From the NCBI GenBank assembly GCA_903917345.1, contig CAIXAE010000043.1, positions 62,001 to 126,000 on the forward strand: DNA of 64,000 nt. The letters are read 5' to 3'. Positions 10,105-19,546 of the stretch are shown piece after piece. The position numbers were made by a program, and so were the translations under genes. The first letter of the stretch is position 1. Every line of letters starts with the position of its first letter. This DNA comes from an uncultured Methylococcaceae bacterium (GTDB lineage Bacteria; Pseudomonadota; Gammaproteobacteria; Methylococcales; Methylomonadaceae). The notes beneath the pieces are model-generated. The model was not told where the DNA came from and did no database searches. It saw only the letters and a list, made by a program, of their open reading frames with translations.

Positions 10105-10371
10105 TTATATAGCTTTGGTTTGTGAATCTGGTAATGTAATGTTAAGTTCTAAAGTTTCTTGATCATCATCCTGTTCAAAACTTACTGAAATTGCATCTTG
10201 GCTGACGTTTACATATTTCTGTATAACCGCCAATAATTCTTTCTGCAACTGAGGTAGATAAGAAGGTTGATTTTTTGAAGATCTTTCATGCGCAACTAAT
10301 ATCTGCAATCTTTCTTTTGCAAGAGATGCGGTACTAACTTTAGACGTTTTAAAATAATCTAATAAACTCAT
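10105..10371 (-). CDS. minE: Cell division topological specificity factor MinE
   Basis: Activates MinD ATPase at the membrane and drives the pole-to-pole Min oscillation that places the division site. The 88-aa protein has the N-terminal membrane-targeting 'MSLLDYFK', the MinD-contact region with 'ASLAKERLQILVAHERS' and the C-terminal topological domain 'LPQLQKELLAVIQKYV'. Length equals E. coli MinE (88 aa). Its ATG shares one base with the minD stop (TAATG at 10369-10373), indicating coupled translation. Confidence 0.97.
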   Translation of the reverse strand: MSLLDYFKTSKVSTASLAKERLQILVAHERSSKNQPSYLPQLQKELLAVIQKYVNVSQDAISVSFEQDDDQETLELNITLPDSQTKAI

Positions 10372-11180
10372 TATTTACCCCCAAAAAGATTCCTAAAAAA
10401 TCCTTTTTTATCGTCTATAAATCGGTGAGGCCTATCTTCGCCTAAATAACGCGCAACAATATCTGCATATGCTTGTCCAGCATCACTTTTTTCATCAAGA
10501 ATTACAGGAGTACCAGAGTTCGAAGCATTAAGTACAGATTTCGACTCAGGAATAACACCTAAGAGATGCAATGACAAAATATCTTGCACATCTTCAACAC
10601 TAAGCATTTCACCCAATTTAACACGCTCTGGAGAATAACGTGTTAACAATAAAAACTCATTAATAGGCTCTTCATTCTGCTCTGCTCGTCTTGATTTGCT
10701 CGACAAAATACCCAACATACGATCCGAATCCCTGACAGATGAAACCTCAGGATTAGTAACAACAAAAGCATCATCAGCAAAATACATCGCTAAATGCGCT
10801 CCTTTCTCAATACCCGCGGGCGAGTCACAAACAATATATTTGAAATCTTTTTTTAACTCTTCAAGCACTCTTCCAACACCTTCCTGACTCAAGGCATCTT
10901 TATCACGCGTCTGTGATGCTGGTAATATATATAATAAATTACAATTCTTATCACGAATTAAAGCTTGATTAAGCGTTGCTTCTTCATTGATGACATTTAC
11001 AAAATCATAAACTACTCTTCGTTCACAACCCATGATTAGATCTAAATTACGTAAACCCACATCAAAATCAATTACGGCTGTTTTATGACCTCTTTTTGCA
11101 AGTCCCATGGCAATAGCAGCACTTGTAGTTGTTTTACCAACACCGCCTTTACCAGATGTTACGACTATTACTCTTGCCAC
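10371..11180 (-). CDS. minD: Septum site-determining ATPase MinD, GTG start
   Basis: Deviant Walker A ATPase that binds the membrane as a dimer, recruits MinC and is released by MinE. The frame is open to 11213, but the GTG at 11180, preceded by GAGGA, gives 'MARVIVVTSGKGGVGKTTT', the standard MinD start, and leaves a 16-bp gap after minC. That makes 269 aa against 270 in E. coli. Seen: deviant P-loop 'SGKGGVGKTT', 'VIDFDVGLRNLDLIMG', 'VCDSPAGIE', and a C-terminal amphipathic membrane helix 'FFRNLFGG'. Confidence 0.97.
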   Translation of the reverse strand: MARVIVVTSGKGGVGKTTTSAAIAMGLAKRGHKTAVIDFDVGLRNLDLIMGCERRVVYDFVNVINEEATLNQALIRDKNCNLLYILPASQTRDKDALSQEGVGRVLEELKKDFKYIVCDSPAGIEKGAHLAMYFADDAFVVTNPEVSSVRDSDRMLGILSSKSRRAEQNEEPINEFLLLTRYSPERVKLGEMLSVEDVQDILSLHLLGVIPESKSVLNASNSGTPVILDEKSDAGQAYADIVARYLGEDRPHRFIDDKKGFFRNLFGGK

Positions 11181-11196
11181 AAAATTTTCCTCTACG

Positions 11197-11967
11197 TTAA
11201 TGGTGTAACACAATATCTTTAATGATTAATGCATTGTCTTGCAAATAAATCTGAACTGGCTTATTACGCACTGAAGCGCCTAAATCTTCACTGACCTTAT
11301 AATTACCAGCTATAGAAATCAATTCCGCTTGCAGATCAAAGCAAAATATCCGAGCCTCATTATCACCCTGAACCCCGGCTAATGCCCGCCCTCTTAAAGT
11401 ACTATAAACATGAATATTACCCTCAGCTATAATTTCTGCTCCGGCACTTACTTGAGCCATAATCACTAAATCACCTGCTGCATATATTCGCTGCCCTGAT
11501 CTAACTGGATGAGTAATTAATGTAGTTGGCACGGACACTTTTATTTCTTCTGGTTTTGAAGATACCGGAGAAATTAAGGCAACATCATCAACTTTTACTA
11601 GGTTTTTATTCTCTACAACTGAATCTCGGCCTTGTGCTGAATAAACAGGTATACCTAGCGCTAATGATTCTTTATTTTGAAGTACGTTACCTGCTCTTAT
11701 ACCAACTACAAGTAAACCAGCTTTTCTAACCACCCCCACCAAAGCAGTAATATCAACCACATAACCTTGTTTATTGATTTCTTGCAAGTCCAGCACTAAA
11801 GGTGAGTTTTTAAAAAACTCAGGAGCCTGTTTAATTTTTAAAGTCAGCTGTTGTTCTAGCAAACTTAAATCATCCGTCGCCAATATCAAAACAGGCACTG
11901 AAAAAGTACTCGTTTTAAATTCAAGCGCAATCTTTAAATTCGTTGTTTTTTTTGATTCCTGCGACAT
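11197..11967 (-). CDS. minC: Septum site-determining protein MinC
   Basis: FtsZ polymerisation inhibitor carried by MinD. The 256-aa protein has an N-terminal FtsZ-binding domain (about 1-110), a variable linker (about 120-150) and the C-terminal beta-helix domain starting near 'HPVRSGQRIYAAGDLVIM', with 'GAEIIAEGNIHVYSTLRGRA', the MinD-binding and dimerisation part. First gene of minC-minD-minE. The 263 bp upstream to rpsI includes the ribosomal operon terminator and should carry the min promoter. Confidence 0.96.
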   Translation of the reverse strand: MSQESKKTTNLKIALEFKTSTFSVPVLILATDDLSLLEQQLTLKIKQAPEFFKNSPLVLDLQEINKQGYVVDITALVGVVRKAGLLVVGIRAGNVLQNKESLALGIPVYSAQGRDSVVENKNLVKVDDVALISPVSSKPEEIKVSVPTTLITHPVRSGQRIYAAGDLVIMAQVSAGAEIIAEGNIHVYSTLRGRALAGVQGDNEARIFCFDLQAELISIAGNYKVSEDLGASVRNKPVQIYLQDNALIIKDIVLHH

Positions 11968-12148
11968 TGGAGTTATCTATCTGATCTTTATAATGAATAA
12001 GCTTGAAAAAAATTATCTGCTTATGGCAGTTTTTGTAACTAAAACTCAGTTGTAACTAATGCTTCATAAAACTAATAAACTCAGTAACTTTAGTTTATTA
12101 ATACCATTATTAACATCTATTTGTAAAGCCAAAGAATTTGTATGTCCC

Positions 12149-12187
12149 AAAAAAAAAGGCCACATTTTAAAAATGCGACCTTTTTAT
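12149..12187. terminator. Terminator of the rplM-rpsI operon
   Basis: An AAAAAGGC arm and a GCGACCTTTTT arm form a long hairpin with two mismatches around a CATTT/AAATG inner stem, flanked by A-runs on the left, which are U-runs on the minus strand. It lies about 45 bp past the rpsI stop, between that gene and minC. Confidence 0.85.
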
Positions 12188-12230
12188 TTCATAAAGGATA
12201 AATAAAATTACCCACCATGAAAGGCAATAA

Positions 12231-12623
12231 TTAACGTTTTGAGTATTGTGGACGCTTTCTTGCTTTGTGCAAACCAATTTTTTTACGTTCAACAACTCGT
12301 GAATCACGCGTTACAAAACCAGCTTTTCTTAATGGAGATCGTAAAGCTTCATCATATACTATCAAAGCACGTGTTAAGCCATGACGAATAGCACCTGCTT
12401 GTCCTGATGGGCCGCCACCCTTAACAATAACATTTACATCAAACTTTCCTACTAACTCAACACACTCTAATGGTTGACGAGAAACCATTTGGTCAGTTTT
12501 GCGACCAAAATAATCTTCTAGCGTTTTTTTGTTGATTGTAATTTTTCCAGTCCCTGAAGTTGCGTAAACACGTGCAATTGCACTTTTACGACGACCTGTT
12601 CCGTAATACTGAGCTGCTGCCAT
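12231..12623 (-). CDS. rpsI: 30S ribosomal protein S9
   Basis: Small-subunit protein whose C-terminal tail reaches the P-site tRNA. The 130-aa protein begins '[20 protein letters not shown]' and has '[19 protein letters not shown]' and the conserved end '[14 protein letters not shown]', where the final Ser-Lys-Arg contacts tRNA. Length matches E. coli (130 aa). It follows rplM by 11 bp in the universal rplM-rpsI operon. Confidence 0.98.
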   Translation of the reverse strand: MAAAQYYGTGRRKSAIARVYATSGTGKITINKKTLEDYFGRKTDQMVSRQPLECVELVGKFDVNVIVKGGGPSGQAGAIRHGLTRALIVYDEALRSPLRKAGFVTRDSRVVERKKIGLHKARKRPQYSKR

Positions 12624-12634
12624 AGTCTACTCGC

Positions 12635-13063
12635 TTATAATTCTAAAACTTTTGGCTGTTGAGCCTGATGATCGTGTTCAGATCCTGCATATACTTTCAA
12701 TTTCTTGAACATTGCACGACCCAATGGATTGTTCGGTAACATACCTTTAACTGCATTAGTAAGAATACGATCTGGGAACGTTTGTCTTAATTTACCTAAG
12801 CTAACTGTTTTTAAGTTACCAATATAACCAGTATGATGTTGATACAACTTGTCTTTTTCTTTATTGCCAGTAACGCCAATTTTATCTACGTTCACAACAA
12901 TAATGTAATCACCGGTATCAACGTGCGGTGTGTATTCTGGTTTATGTTTACCGCGGAGACGTAATGCAATCTCAGAAGCAAGGCGACCTAACGTCTTCCC
13001 ATCTGCATCAACTACATACCAATCGCGCTTAACTTCTGCTGGTTTTGCACTAAATGTTTTCAT
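12635..13063 (-). CDS. rplM: 50S ribosomal protein L13
   Basis: Early-assembling large-subunit protein. The 142-aa protein has the L13 marks '[20 protein letters not shown]', '[18 protein letters not shown]', '[19 protein letters not shown]' and '[16 protein letters not shown]'. Length equals E. coli L13 (142 aa). First gene of the rplM-rpsI operon; the 212-bp gap upstream, before ntrX, should hold its promoter. Confidence 0.98.
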   Translation of the reverse strand: MKTFSAKPAEVKRDWYVVDADGKTLGRLASEIALRLRGKHKPEYTPHVDTGDYIIVVNVDKIGVTGNKEKDKLYQHHTGYIGNLKTVSLGKLRQTFPDRILTNAVKGMLPNNPLGRAMFKKLKVYAGSEHDHQAQQPKVLEL

Positions 13064-13275
13064 CGTTACTTAGTCTTTCTCTAAAGGCTCAATAAAAGAG
13101 CGAGAATTTTACTAAACATTGTCATGTCTTTCAATGTTTATTTATATTTCAGGTATAAAATTTATTATGTCCAATCCGAACATCTCATCATTAAAAATGA
13201 GCCATACCCACCGAACAGGGAATTTTACAGCAACACCCGCCATAAAATCAAGAATTAATTGAATCTGAGCTGATT

Positions 13276-14637
13276 TTACAATTTAATATTTAACGAATGT
13301 AGTTTCCGATAAAGATGCGTTCTTTCCATTCCAACAGCTGCCGATAATTTAGCGACACTCCCACCAGTTCGCTCAAAATGGTACTCTAAGTATGCTTTTT
13401 CAAAATGATCGCGCGCTTCTTTTAACGGTAAATTAAAAAACTCAGGCACCGCGACCGCCAACATAACATCTGAAACAACTGATCCTAGCGCAGTTTTAAC
13501 CTCATCTAATTCTATTTCCTCTCCGACACCCAATATCATTAATCGCTGCACAAGGTTCTTTAATTCTCTAACATTACCCCGCCATGTATAATTTCTCAAA
13601 AAGTTTTGTGCCGCCATGGAAAATCTACGAAAAGCGAGTTTATCGTGTGTAACAAAATGATCTATATAGAAACTTAATAATCCTGGCACATCCTCACTAT
13701 GCTCTCGCAAAGGAGAAATATTAAAAGCTACTTCATTGAGCATGTAATATAAATCTTGTCTAAATCTCCCCGATCTAACCTCCTCATCCATGGAAACTCG
13801 ACTTGATGTGATAACTCTAACATCAACATTAACCGTCTCACTGCCTCCAACACGCAAAAAAGAACTAGATTCCAGTGCACTCAACAAACGCAACTGTGTC
13901 TCTTGATCCATACCGCCAATTTCACTTAAAAATAGCGTGCCTTTATTGGCTCGCTCTAACAGCCCCGGATAAACATTGCCCTGAGTTTCTTTACCAAAAA
14001 ACTCTACGGCCGAGTTTTCAGGTGAAATACTGCCGACAGCAACATCGACAAAAGGGCCTTGACGATGTGCACTATTATTATGTAAATAACGCGCATAAAG
14101 CTCTTTACCAACACCCGCCTCACCACAAAACAAGACGCGCGTATCATGCTGGGCTAGGCGTTTTAATTGATCTTTAATTCGCTCTACCGCGGCACTTTTA
14201 CCTACCGGCTCCATATCAACGACTAATTGCTTCTTAAGTCCCGCGTTTTCAATTTGAAGATTACCCGCCTCTAATGCTCGATCTACAATCAATAATAATT
14301 TTGCCAAAGATAAGGGCTTCTCTAGAAAATCGTAGGCTCCCAATCGAGTGGCCTCAACAGCAACCTCTACTGATCCATGTCCCGACATCATCACTACTGG
14401 GCAAAGCATATAATCTTCTGAAACCCATTCTTTTAAAAGAGACACACCGTCAGTATCTGGCATCCAAATATCGAGCAATATTAAATCAGGCTTGTATGAA
14501 ATTTTTAGCTTTCTAGCTTCAAAACCGTTTTCTGCCGAAGCTACTAGATAACCCTCATCCGCGAGTATTTCACAAACTAATCGGCGAATTTCAGGCTCAT
14601 CATCTACAACTAATATACGAGGGGAATTTATATTCAT
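13276..14637 (-). CDS. ntrX: NtrX-like response regulator with degenerate AAA+ domain
   Basis: Response regulator paired with NtrY. The 453 aa comprise a receiver domain (about 5-120; phosphoacceptor D56 in 'LILLDIW', K107), an NtrC-type AAA+ domain (about 145-365) and a C-terminal Fis-type helix-turn-helix ending 'RTHLYRKLHSLNIKL'. Walker A is intact ('GEAGVGK', K178). The sigma-54 contact loop GAFTGA is absent: the segment reads 'EFFGKETQGNVYPG' (about 212-225). Walker B is 'TLFLSEIGG', with Ser238 where Asp is expected. The second arginine of 'FRQDLYYML' is Met299. It probably acts through phosphorylation and DNA binding rather than as a sigma-54 ATPase. It follows ntrY after 6 bp. Confidence 0.88.
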   Translation of the reverse strand: MNINSPRILVVDDEPEIRRLVCEILADEGYLVASAENGFEARKLKISYKPDLILLDIWMPDTDGVSLLKEWVSEDYMLCPVVMMSGHGSVEVAVEATRLGAYDFLEKPLSLAKLLLIVDRALEAGNLQIENAGLKKQLVVDMEPVGKSAAVERIKDQLKRLAQHDTRVLFCGEAGVGKELYARYLHNNSAHRQGPFVDVAVGSISPENSAVEFFGKETQGNVYPGLLERANKGTLFLSEIGGMDQETQLRLLSALESSSFLRVGGSETVNVDVRVITSSRVSMDEEVRSGRFRQDLYYMLNEVAFNISPLREHSEDVPGLLSFYIDHFVTHDKLAFRRFSMAAQNFLRNYTWRGNVRELKNLVQRLMILGVGEEIELDEVKTALGSVVSDVMLAVAVPEFFNLPLKEARDHFEKAYLEYHFERTGGSVAKLSAAVGMERTHLYRKLHSLNIKL

Positions 14638-14643
14638 AATTTT

Positions 14644-16809
14644 CTATGACAACTCAGAGTTACACGCAGGAAGTTGGATTATAAAACCCGCTCCCACCTT
14701 ACGACCATTATCGACCCATATCGCACCGCCATGATCTTCTATTATCTTTTTTACAATAGCAAGACCCAAACCAGTACCCTTAACTTTTGTTGTAACATAA
14801 GGTTCAAATATCTTCTCAATTTGATCCTCTTTGATACCTGCGCCATTATCATAAAGCGCTATTTCAATATAATCTGTATTATTTTTGAGCACTCTATGCA
14901 CATTTATTTCTATTAATCCTTCCAAGCCAACTGCTTCTAAAGAATTTTTTATTAAATTATGTATTACCTGTCTAATACTAACCGGATCACCGTTGACAAT
15001 TTGCAAGCCAGATTGATACCGCGCTTTAAACCTAACACCCTCTCTTAAAGTATATAAAGCCAATACTTCTTGGATCAAATGAGATATGTTAACATTAACA
15101 GACTGTTTTTTAGATGGTTTTGCATATTCAGAAAAATCATCAACCATTTCTTTCATGGCTTCAACCTGCTGTACAATAGTTTGAATCGATCTCTGTAAGA
15201 TAGCACCATCAGAACTATCTAATTTATTTGCTAATTTAAGCTGCAATCTTTCAGCTGATAATTGAATGGGGGTTAATGGATTTTTAATTTCGTGAGCCAG
15301 CCTTCTTGCCACCTCTCCCCAAGCCGCATTCTTTTGCGCTTGTATCAAGTCTGTAACATCATCAAAAACAACCACTGAGCCTACTCGAAAACCTTCTTGA
15401 GAAAATAAAGGTGTTCCCCTACAAAGCAACTCTTGACGACCATTAGGCCCCAAAAATGCAATTCTTTGCTGCCAAATATCGTCAGCATTTTCTAGTAAAT
15501 GTTGTATAGATTTAAGCGGCTCAACTAATTCAACATAAGTTTCAACCAACTCCATTAAAGTTTTACCAACGAACTGATTTACATGCACTCGAAAAATTCG
15601 ATAGGCCGCCTGATTAGCTGTTCGAATTTTAAAAGTCTCATCAAAACTAATAACACCTGCCGTTAAATTACCCAATATTGTTTCTAAGTAAGCACGCTGA
15701 TTTTCAACTTCAACTCCCACTTTGCGAGTTTCATCACGCGCTTGAGCGATACGGTTTGTCATATCATTAAAAGACTCAACTAAAAACCCTAAGTCATCTT
15801 GAGCCATAACGGGAAGTATTTGATCATAATGACCCGAGGCCACTGCTTTAGTCCCTTTTACTAACTCTTTTACTGGCGCGGTAATATTTCTAATACTAAT
15901 GAATGCCACCCATATTGCCGCCAATAAACTCATTAACAAAACCAAAGACAGCGCCAAACTAAAACTCATACGCAATGAGCTCCTCAAATAACTCATTTCT
16001 TGATAACGAGCTGAAGCAAACTCGACTGAGTCAGCTAAATCAGCAATTCTTACAGGCACTGAATACAAAGCTTGTAAATATTGGGACTCTATAGATTTAA
16101 CAGTAACAATAACCCGCACCATTAATTCATGATCATGAACCGGTGCTAACGCCATAAAGAAGCCATTTTGACGCAACTGCAACCAAATATGCTCTTCAGG
16201 CAAACTCGGTAAAATATCTGCGGGATTATTACTACTTGAAGCAATAATGCGACCTTGCCTAGAAAACAATGTCATTTCAGATGCACCCGATAACTCACGC
16301 AAATGCTCTATCTCTAGAGTCGCTGCATTTTCAGAAAAACCTTCCAATTTATCAATCAATTGCTCAGTTTGTCGCAACTGCCCCCGCATTCTTTGATCTA
16401 AAGATGCTTGACTTAGTTCTAAAGCATCCTCCATTGCCCGGTCTATTTCAACATTAAACCAACTATCAATACCCTGATGCAGAAACTGCATAGAAAAATA
16501 AAATACAATAATTGCGGGAGCTAAAGCTAAAACCACAAAAAGAGACATCATACGAGCAGTTAATCTAGAGCCGGCTTCTCGTCTTTTAGTATGCTGTAGC
16601 AATGCATAAATATTTGCACCGACCAAAACCAACAACACAACAGAACCCAATGTATTGAATAATAACAACCAAGAATACATAGCACTCAGCTCTGAAGACT
16701 CCTGCATCGCTGAACTCATTAACTGCAAAGATAACAAAATCAGGCCAAAAAGAATCAACACAGACAAATTTACTGGGGGCTTTATTTTTTCAGGGGCCAT
16801 GATGTCCAT
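14644..16809 (-). CDS. ntrY: NtrY-like membrane sensor histidine kinase
   Basis: Inner-membrane sensor kinase that phosphorylates NtrX; the family is linked to nitrogen, redox and envelope responses. The 721-aa protein has two N-terminal hydrophobic segments and a further one near 80-105. A periplasmic sensor part leads to a helix near 280-305, then a HAMP domain ('ITAPVKELVKGTKAVASG') and a PAS domain ('AYLETILGNLTAGVISFDET'). The kinase has H506 in 'ARRLAHEIKNPLTPIQLS' and an ATPase with 'NLIKNSLEAV', 'DNGAGI' and 'GTGLGLAIVKKI'. The start is either the ATG at 16809 or the one three codons on (16800). It overlaps the DUF4390 gene, so the run from def to ntrX may be one transcript. Confidence 0.92.
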   Translation of the reverse strand: MDIMAPEKIKPPVNLSVLILFGLILLSLQLMSSAMQESSELSAMYSWLLLFNTLGSVVLLVLVGANIYALLQHTKRREAGSRLTARMMSLFVVLALAPAIIVFYFSMQFLHQGIDSWFNVEIDRAMEDALELSQASLDQRMRGQLRQTEQLIDKLEGFSENAATLEIEHLRELSGASEMTLFSRQGRIIASSSNNPADILPSLPEEHIWLQLRQNGFFMALAPVHDHELMVRVIVTVKSIESQYLQALYSVPVRIADLADSVEFASARYQEMSYLRSSLRMSFSLALSLVLLMSLLAAIWVAFISIRNITAPVKELVKGTKAVASGHYDQILPVMAQDDLGFLVESFNDMTNRIAQARDETRKVGVEVENQRAYLETILGNLTAGVISFDETFKIRTANQAAYRIFRVHVNQFVGKTLMELVETYVELVEPLKSIQHLLENADDIWQQRIAFLGPNGRQELLCRGTPLFSQEGFRVGSVVVFDDVTDLIQAQKNAAWGEVARRLAHEIKNPLTPIQLSAERLQLKLANKLDSSDGAILQRSIQTIVQQVEAMKEMVDDFSEYAKPSKKQSVNVNISHLIQEVLALYTLREGVRFKARYQSGLQIVNGDPVSIRQVIHNLIKNSLEAVGLEGLIEINVHRVLKNNTDYIEIALYDNGAGIKEDQIEKIFEPYVTTKVKGTGLGLAIVKKIIEDHGGAIWVDNGRKVGAGFIIQLPACNSELS

Positions 16810-17360
16810 TCACTTGACAGGTACCATTGGGGATCAATATATGCAAACGGACGCAACGGTAAAGGCAAATCATCTCGCTTGAAATCTAATTTAATTAAAC
16901 ATAAGTACTGATGTTCTGGATCAAGCAATGCTTTATTTATGAGTGGCAAATCAATTATCACCGACATCAATTCCAAAGCTGATGATAAAGAAGAAAAACT
17001 GTGGACCTCTCCATTATCCTCATTTTTAACTCGATACATATTTAACAAAGCATGATATTGGAGCTGATAACGCTTAGCGACCTTTAACCAGGTCTTATCC
17101 CAAAAAAAACCAGGATATTTTTGAACTTTTACTAACAAATTCCAATATAAAGGCACTCCATTTTGCAAAGCGGTTTTAGCTTTTTCACTCAAATGATAAT
17201 CAATATTCACTGACAAAAAGTACTCATCACTCCTCTTGGCAATATCACCCTGCTTTATTTCTGCAGAAAATAAAGCTCCACTGACCAAGAAAGACAAAAT
17301 CCCTAAAATAACCATGAGGAGTAATTGACAGAAACGTTTACGATTTCTTAATAAGGGCAT
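16782..17360 (-). CDS. DUF4390 protein, probably exported, cotranscribed with ntrY
   Basis: Protein of unknown role nearly always found between rsmB and ntrY in gammaproteobacteria. From the ATG at 17360 it has 192 aa; the frame is also open from a GTG at 17387. An N-terminal basic stretch and hydrophobic segment ('FCQLLLMVILGILSFLVSGA') suggest a signal peptide or anchor. The rest resembles DUF4390: 'EYFLSVNIDYHLSEKAKTAL', 'GVPLYWNLLVKV', and the ending 'YIDPQWYLSSEWTSWPL'. It overlaps rsmB by about 23 bp and ntrY by up to 28 bp. A role in presenting a periplasmic signal to NtrY is inferred from context only. Confidence 0.82.
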   Translation of the reverse strand: MPLLRNRKRFCQLLLMVILGILSFLVSGALFSAEIKQGDIAKRSDEYFLSVNIDYHLSEKAKTALQNGVPLYWNLLVKVQKYPGFFWDKTWLKVAKRYQLQYHALLNMYRVKNEDNGEVHSFSSLSSALELMSVIIDLPLINKALLDPEHQYLCLIKLDFKRDDLPLPLRPFAYIDPQWYLSSEWTSWPLKK

Positions 17361-18624
17361 AATAAAAGCCGTCCATTTCTGAATCACCTGTCAAAATTTG
17401 CCTCCCCCGCTGGGCGGCATTACCCCATGTCGCATCAATAGGCACTTCAAAGGCATCCGCATGCATTGCCAAAAACCCCATTATTTGCTCTTCATTTTCT
17501 TGTTTAAGAATAGAGCAAGTCGCATAAAGCAATAACCCACCCGATGATAATAAAGGCCAAGTCGCCGCTAAAATAGATTTTTGCAAAAGTTGCAAAGCTT
17601 TTATGTCATCAGGCTTACGGAGAATTTTAATATCTGGGTGACGCCGAATTACACCTAAAGCGGAACATGGCGCATCTAATAAAATACGATCAAACAATTG
17701 ACCATCCCACCAATCCTTCGGCTTAGCCGCATCTCCAACAATCAATTGAGCAGAGACATTTGAACGGAGTAAGTTTTCTTGAACCCTCGATAATCTTGCC
17801 TCATCAATATCAATGGCAACTAATTCTTTTAAATGTGGCTGACTCTCTAAAATATGTACCGTTTTACCACCCGGCGCAGCACAAACATCCAGAACTCTTT
17901 GGCCGACCTGTACATCTAGTAAACTGGCAGCTAATTGCGCAGCCGTATCTTGCACGGACACATGACCCTGTTCAAAACCGGGCAATAACTCTACCGGAAC
18001 TGGCCTACTCAAAATAAGACTAGATTCACAAAAACTGACTGTCTTTGCTGCCAACTCATGATCTGATAATGATTGTAGATACTGATCTCGAGAGTTTAAA
18101 GCCAGATTAACTCTCAGCACCATAGGAGGTTGCCGATTATTTGCTTCTAAGATTTGCGATGATCGCTCTGGCCAATCTATTTCAATTTGCCTAAGCAACC
18201 ATACAGGATGACTAACACTTGCCGCAACGTTCTCATCAGCCTTCTGTTCTAGCACACCCTGTTGCCTTAAATAAGTCCTCAATAGGGCATTAACAAGCGA
18301 TTTAGCCCAGGGTTTTTTCTTTGCGGCCAAAACAGTTTCTGAAACTGCAGCATGCTGTTTTACACGCATGTAGTTGAGCTGATAAAGCCCCACTAAAGCC
18401 AAGGCATTAATTTCCGAATCTTTAATCGGCTTATCTAGCAATTCATTTAGAATAAAACTTAAGCGATAAAAGTAACGACAAACGCCGTAGCACAGTGCTT
18501 GAATAAAAGCTTTGTCTTTAGTTGACTCCACGGATAACAACGCATTATCTAAGGCCGTATTTAAAGATTTACCGTCTTGTAAAACATTGGATATTACTCT
18601 TGCCGCAATCAATCGAGTATTCAA
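17338..18624 (-). CDS. rsmB: 16S rRNA m5C967 methyltransferase
   Basis: Methylates C967 of 16S rRNA with S-adenosylmethionine. The 428 aa comprise an N-terminal NusB-like RNA-binding domain (about 1-140) and a Rossmann methyltransferase with 'VLDVCAAPGGKTVHILE', 'LLDAPCSALGVIRRHPDI' (catalytic PC motif) and 'LLYATCSILKQENEEQ' (TCS motif with the second cysteine). Length is typical (E. coli 429). It overlaps the fmt stop by 4 bp, the conserved def-fmt-rsmB order. Confidence 0.96.
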   Translation of the reverse strand: MNTRLIAARVISNVLQDGKSLNTALDNALLSVESTKDKAFIQALCYGVCRYFYRLSFILNELLDKPIKDSEINALALVGLYQLNYMRVKQHAAVSETVLAAKKKPWAKSLVNALLRTYLRQQGVLEQKADENVAASVSHPVWLLRQIEIDWPERSSQILEANNRQPPMVLRVNLALNSRDQYLQSLSDHELAAKTVSFCESSLILSRPVPVELLPGFEQGHVSVQDTAAQLAASLLDVQVGQRVLDVCAAPGGKTVHILESQPHLKELVAIDIDEARLSRVQENLLRSNVSAQLIVGDAAKPKDWWDGQLFDRILLDAPCSALGVIRRHPDIKILRKPDDIKALQLLQKSILAATWPLLSSGGLLLYATCSILKQENEEQIMGFLAMHADAFEVPIDATWGNAAQRGRQILTGDSEMDGFYYALIKKS

Positions 18625-19544
18625 CCTAGTTTTACACCATTAACTGAGTGAGCATTAAGGAATGCTTGAGCTGATATCCGCTTTCCTCCTGGCAATTGCA
18701 CCTCTCTTAAGCGTAATGTGCCTTTAGCCGTAGCAACATCAATATTTTTATTCAAGCAACTGATTGTTCCAGGTTCTAAATCCAAACCACATTCTAATGC
18801 CTCTGCCTGCCAAATACGCAATACACTGCCTTGATAAACTGTTTGAGCGACTGGCCAAGCATTTAAACCACGCACTTTAAGGGCTAAGTCTTGTGCAGAT
18901 TGATGCCAGTCAACTTCAGCTTCTGCTTTAGTCAATTTTTCCGCATAAGTCACTAAACTCTCATCTTGCAACTCGGCTAAAACAGGTCCTTTTTCCATCT
19001 CTGTTAATACTTTACATAACCCAACCGCACCCAGTGCTGCTAACTTATCATGTAAAACACTCGCTGTGTCATTCATACCTATCAGATATTCTTCTTTATG
19101 AAGCATGTCACCCGCATCTAATTTGCGCACAATTTTCATTATAGTAACCCCCGTCTTTTCATCGCCTGCCATTAAACAACGCTGAATGGGGGCTGCGCCA
19201 CGCCAACGAGGTAACAATGATCCATGAACATTAATACATCCTAGTTTTGGTGTATTCAAAACGGCTTCAGTTAATATCATTCCGTAAGCAACGACCACCA
19301 TTAAATCTGCATTAAATGATTTTAATAAACTCAAATCTTCATCAGCCTTTAATGTCAGCGGTTGAATGACGGGTATGCCATATTTAATTGCTAATTCTTT
19401 AATAGGACTAAACTGCTCATGTCGACCACGCCCAGAGGGACGATCAGGTTGCGTATAAACAGCGCACACCTCGTATTTAGCATCCAACAAAGCTTGTAAA
19501 CTGGGCACTGCAAAATCGGGGGTGCCAGCGAAAATAATCTTCAT
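18621..19544 (-). CDS. fmt: Methionyl-tRNA formyltransferase
   Basis: Formylates the initiator Met-tRNA using 10-formyl-THF. The 307-aa protein starts 'MKIIFAGTPDFAVPSLQALL', has the formyl-THF signature 'GCINVHGSLLPRWRGAAPIQ' containing the catalytic Asn-His, then 'LDAGDMLHKEEYLI', and a C-terminal OB-like domain. Length is standard (E. coli 315). It lies 2 bp downstream of def and overlaps rsmB by 4 bp. Confidence 0.97.
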   Translation of the reverse strand: MKIIFAGTPDFAVPSLQALLDAKYEVCAVYTQPDRPSGRGRHEQFSPIKELAIKYGIPVIQPLTLKADEDLSLLKSFNADLMVVVAYGMILTEAVLNTPKLGCINVHGSLLPRWRGAAPIQRCLMAGDEKTGVTIMKIVRKLDAGDMLHKEEYLIGMNDTASVLHDKLAALGAVGLCKVLTEMEKGPVLAELQDESLVTYAEKLTKAEAEVDWHQSAQDLALKVRGLNAWPVAQTVYQGSVLRIWQAEALECGLDLEPGTISCLNKNIDVATAKGTLRLREVQLPGGKRISAQAFLNAHSVNGVKLG

Positions 19545-19546
19545 GA

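Noticed and set aside
14674-14916. 80-codon plus-strand frame opposite the ntrY kinase domain
   Set aside because: The opposite strand encodes intact HATPase motifs; no ribosome site or homology for this frame.
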